A stretch of 64,000 nucleotides of DNA from assembly GCA_030220185.1 (NCBI GenBank), contig JASPKZ010003844.1:2029001-2093000 (forward strand). The letters are read 5' to 3'. How positions within the stretch are numbered: position 1 is the first letter of the stretch; each line of letters begins with the position of its first letter. Shown here in pieces: positions 62,524-64,000 of the stretch. This DNA is from Diploptera punctata (Eukaryota; Arthropoda; Insecta; Blattodea; Blaberidae). The position numbers and the translations under genes are program-made. Under the pieces are notes generated by a model. That model saw nothing but the letters and a program-made list of their open reading frames with translations, searched no databases and had not been told where the DNA came from.

Positions 62524-64000
62524 TTATAATGTAGCTTGGTGATTATGCATACATATTTAAAAATGGGCAAATACTAGATTAGAATAGATACCATGATCCA
62601 TATAATTTTATGTTTTAATTTTTAGAAACTTTTACTTTTATATATCCAAGTGATTACGTTAACGATTTGAACTTTCTATGTTGTTTCTATTAATAGCTTT
62701 TAAATTAATTTACTTAAAATAATTATATATCAAGCCCATTTGTTCGATGACTGATTCTGAATCTCAATGTCTTAATCTGTCAGCTTGTGCAAATTTAAGT
62801 TTATGGTAGAGAAAAAAACTAAGGTAAATTATCAAGAACTAATTAACTCGCATATTTTAAAAATTTTATTTTAAATATTTTTTTGGGAACAAATTTAAAA
62901 ATTCGAGGGAAGACTAAACTATTCCATGAAATGAGTATTATGTACATGTAAGCAATATATATATATATATCCTGTAAGATTAAAGTAATTAAATCCAAGA
63001 AATATAACTGGTTTCACAGGAATTTGCAGACAAGCATTTTGAGATGGGAATCTCAGGGTGTTAAAAGTTATCAATAATTAAAGTTGTTTATATTTCATAA
63101 TTAGGTCTGAGAAACAGGAGCCGGTTGTACCAGTATAGAGGCATCTGTGCTTCAATGTTTATAATAGTTGTGCACAACTGACTAGGGAGTCTGCAGAACA
63201 GAGTGATAGAAGAGAATTAAGTCATTCTTCATAAATAATGTATAAAGTGACTTCTACAGACTGTACTGCAAGCAGGTAGAGCTAAATATCTCTCTTCTGT
63301 TGCATTCACTGTAATAAACATTGAACTTAGGGATGTTTCAATATTGATGTCATTTTCCATTGTTCTCAACACTATCTATAATACAATAAAAAATAAATAC
63401 GAGTGTAAAATAGAGAGATATATTTAGATTTTACCTAGGGATTGGGTGAAAATCAAATATTAAGTCAACAGTATTGTAACAATTTAGCGATTACTCATTA
63501 TTAGCTGGCAATTTTACACATCCTACAAAAGCTAATTTTGTTCCTAATATTTCGACTTCTTCAAATTCATAATATATTAAGTATGCAGCGATCCCACATA
63601 ATTCAATACTCCTATTTAATTATACTGGATTAGGAATATCAAATATAAATAACTGAACTCTTGATTTTTCAGTTTATTATTGTAAACTACAGCTCTTCTT
63701 CTGTATTTACTAACATTTTTTAATATTTTAAACTTTTTCAAACAATTTGTATAACATTATTAGACAATTTTCAAGCATTTATTTAAATACGCAAATCACA
63801 ATATTATGACACTATTAGACAATATTGTGATGCTAACTGCTATTTTCTCCACAGAATAAATTACTTAGTCTATGATTTTTCTATCACTGGTGAGAACGGC
63901 GTTAGGGGGTGATAAGTAAATGAACACCCATTTTTAATAAACATTAGGTAATTCTGGCGCACGCGCACTGTTGATCTATACGACTTTGAAAATATATAAA
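62522..64000. other. AT-rich stretch, nothing recognised
   Basis: No LINE, SINE box or open frame with a domain. A loose inverted repeat lies at about 63790-63830 (CACAATATTATGACACTATT / AGACAATATTGTG). Confidence 0.4.

Overview
The window looks like intergenic or intronic DNA from a large, repeat-rich insect genome, most likely a cockroach (Blattodea, possibly Periplaneta). Three things suggest this. The DNA is AT-rich and full of microsatellites. There are many decayed LINE reverse-transcriptase fragments, tRNA-derived SINEs and DNA transposons, with stops and frameshifts. One LINE C-terminus containing GPKRDEQTGEW, RLRWAGHVARMGNERR and NNINYDLREVDY recurs more than ten times; I remember it as very abundant in cockroach gene predictions, but that is recollection and was not checked. 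I find no intact host gene, rRNA or functional tRNA. Nearly every open frame is a transposon fragment or a translated simple repeat.

Working names used below. LINE-A: CR1/Jockey-like; RT at 5950-7500; its 3' end carries a conserved hairpin followed by (TAA)n. LINE-B: the GPKRDE family. LINE-C: ends in WYGHV..M..ER plus a short tail. LINE-D: RT at 20279-21830; ends in TSQQ and (GAT)n. S1 to S10: SINE-like families, most with recognisable A and B boxes. 

Layout. 0-9 kb: S3 SINE, a TIR transposon (1469-2001), LINE-A/B/D pieces, a possible Helitron with 150-bp internal repeats, and a hAT-like element interrupted by a LINE-A RT pseudogene. 9-19 kb: SINEs S1, S2, S4, S5 and S7, transposase debris and LINE-C ends. 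19-28 kb: a 1-kb GAA/AAC/AAT microsatellite, the best RT fragment (LINE-D), LINE-B copies, a foldback element and a perfect 96-bp palindrome. 28.6-31.2 kb: a minisatellite of about 31 units of 80 bp. 32-36 kb: a tandem duplication of about 1.26 kb made of foldbacks and a tRNA-Lys-like module, then a LINE-B copy split by an insertion. 36-38 kb: a mariner-like transposase pseudogene joined to a Penelope-like GIY-YIG endonuclease with a hammerhead-ribozyme-like 3' motif. 38-51 kb: LINE deletion derivatives, a mariner-like element with long TIRs, a palindrome and a 106-bp MITE. 51-64 kb: SINEs, LINE-B copies, a (GATA)n/(GCTC)n block of about 1 kb, and a LINE-B split by LINE-C.

The genes do not form a pathway. 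The order of events can be partly read from nested insertions and target-site duplications (TSDs): LINE-D and S1 inside LINE-A, LINE-C inside LINE-B, S2 in a LINE-A-like end. The signals most worth follow-up are the shared LINE 3' hairpin with compensating stem changes, the hammerhead-like motif in the Penelope-like element, the 80-bp array that is open in all three forward frames, and the short LINE derivatives joining a 5' leader to a 3' terminus.
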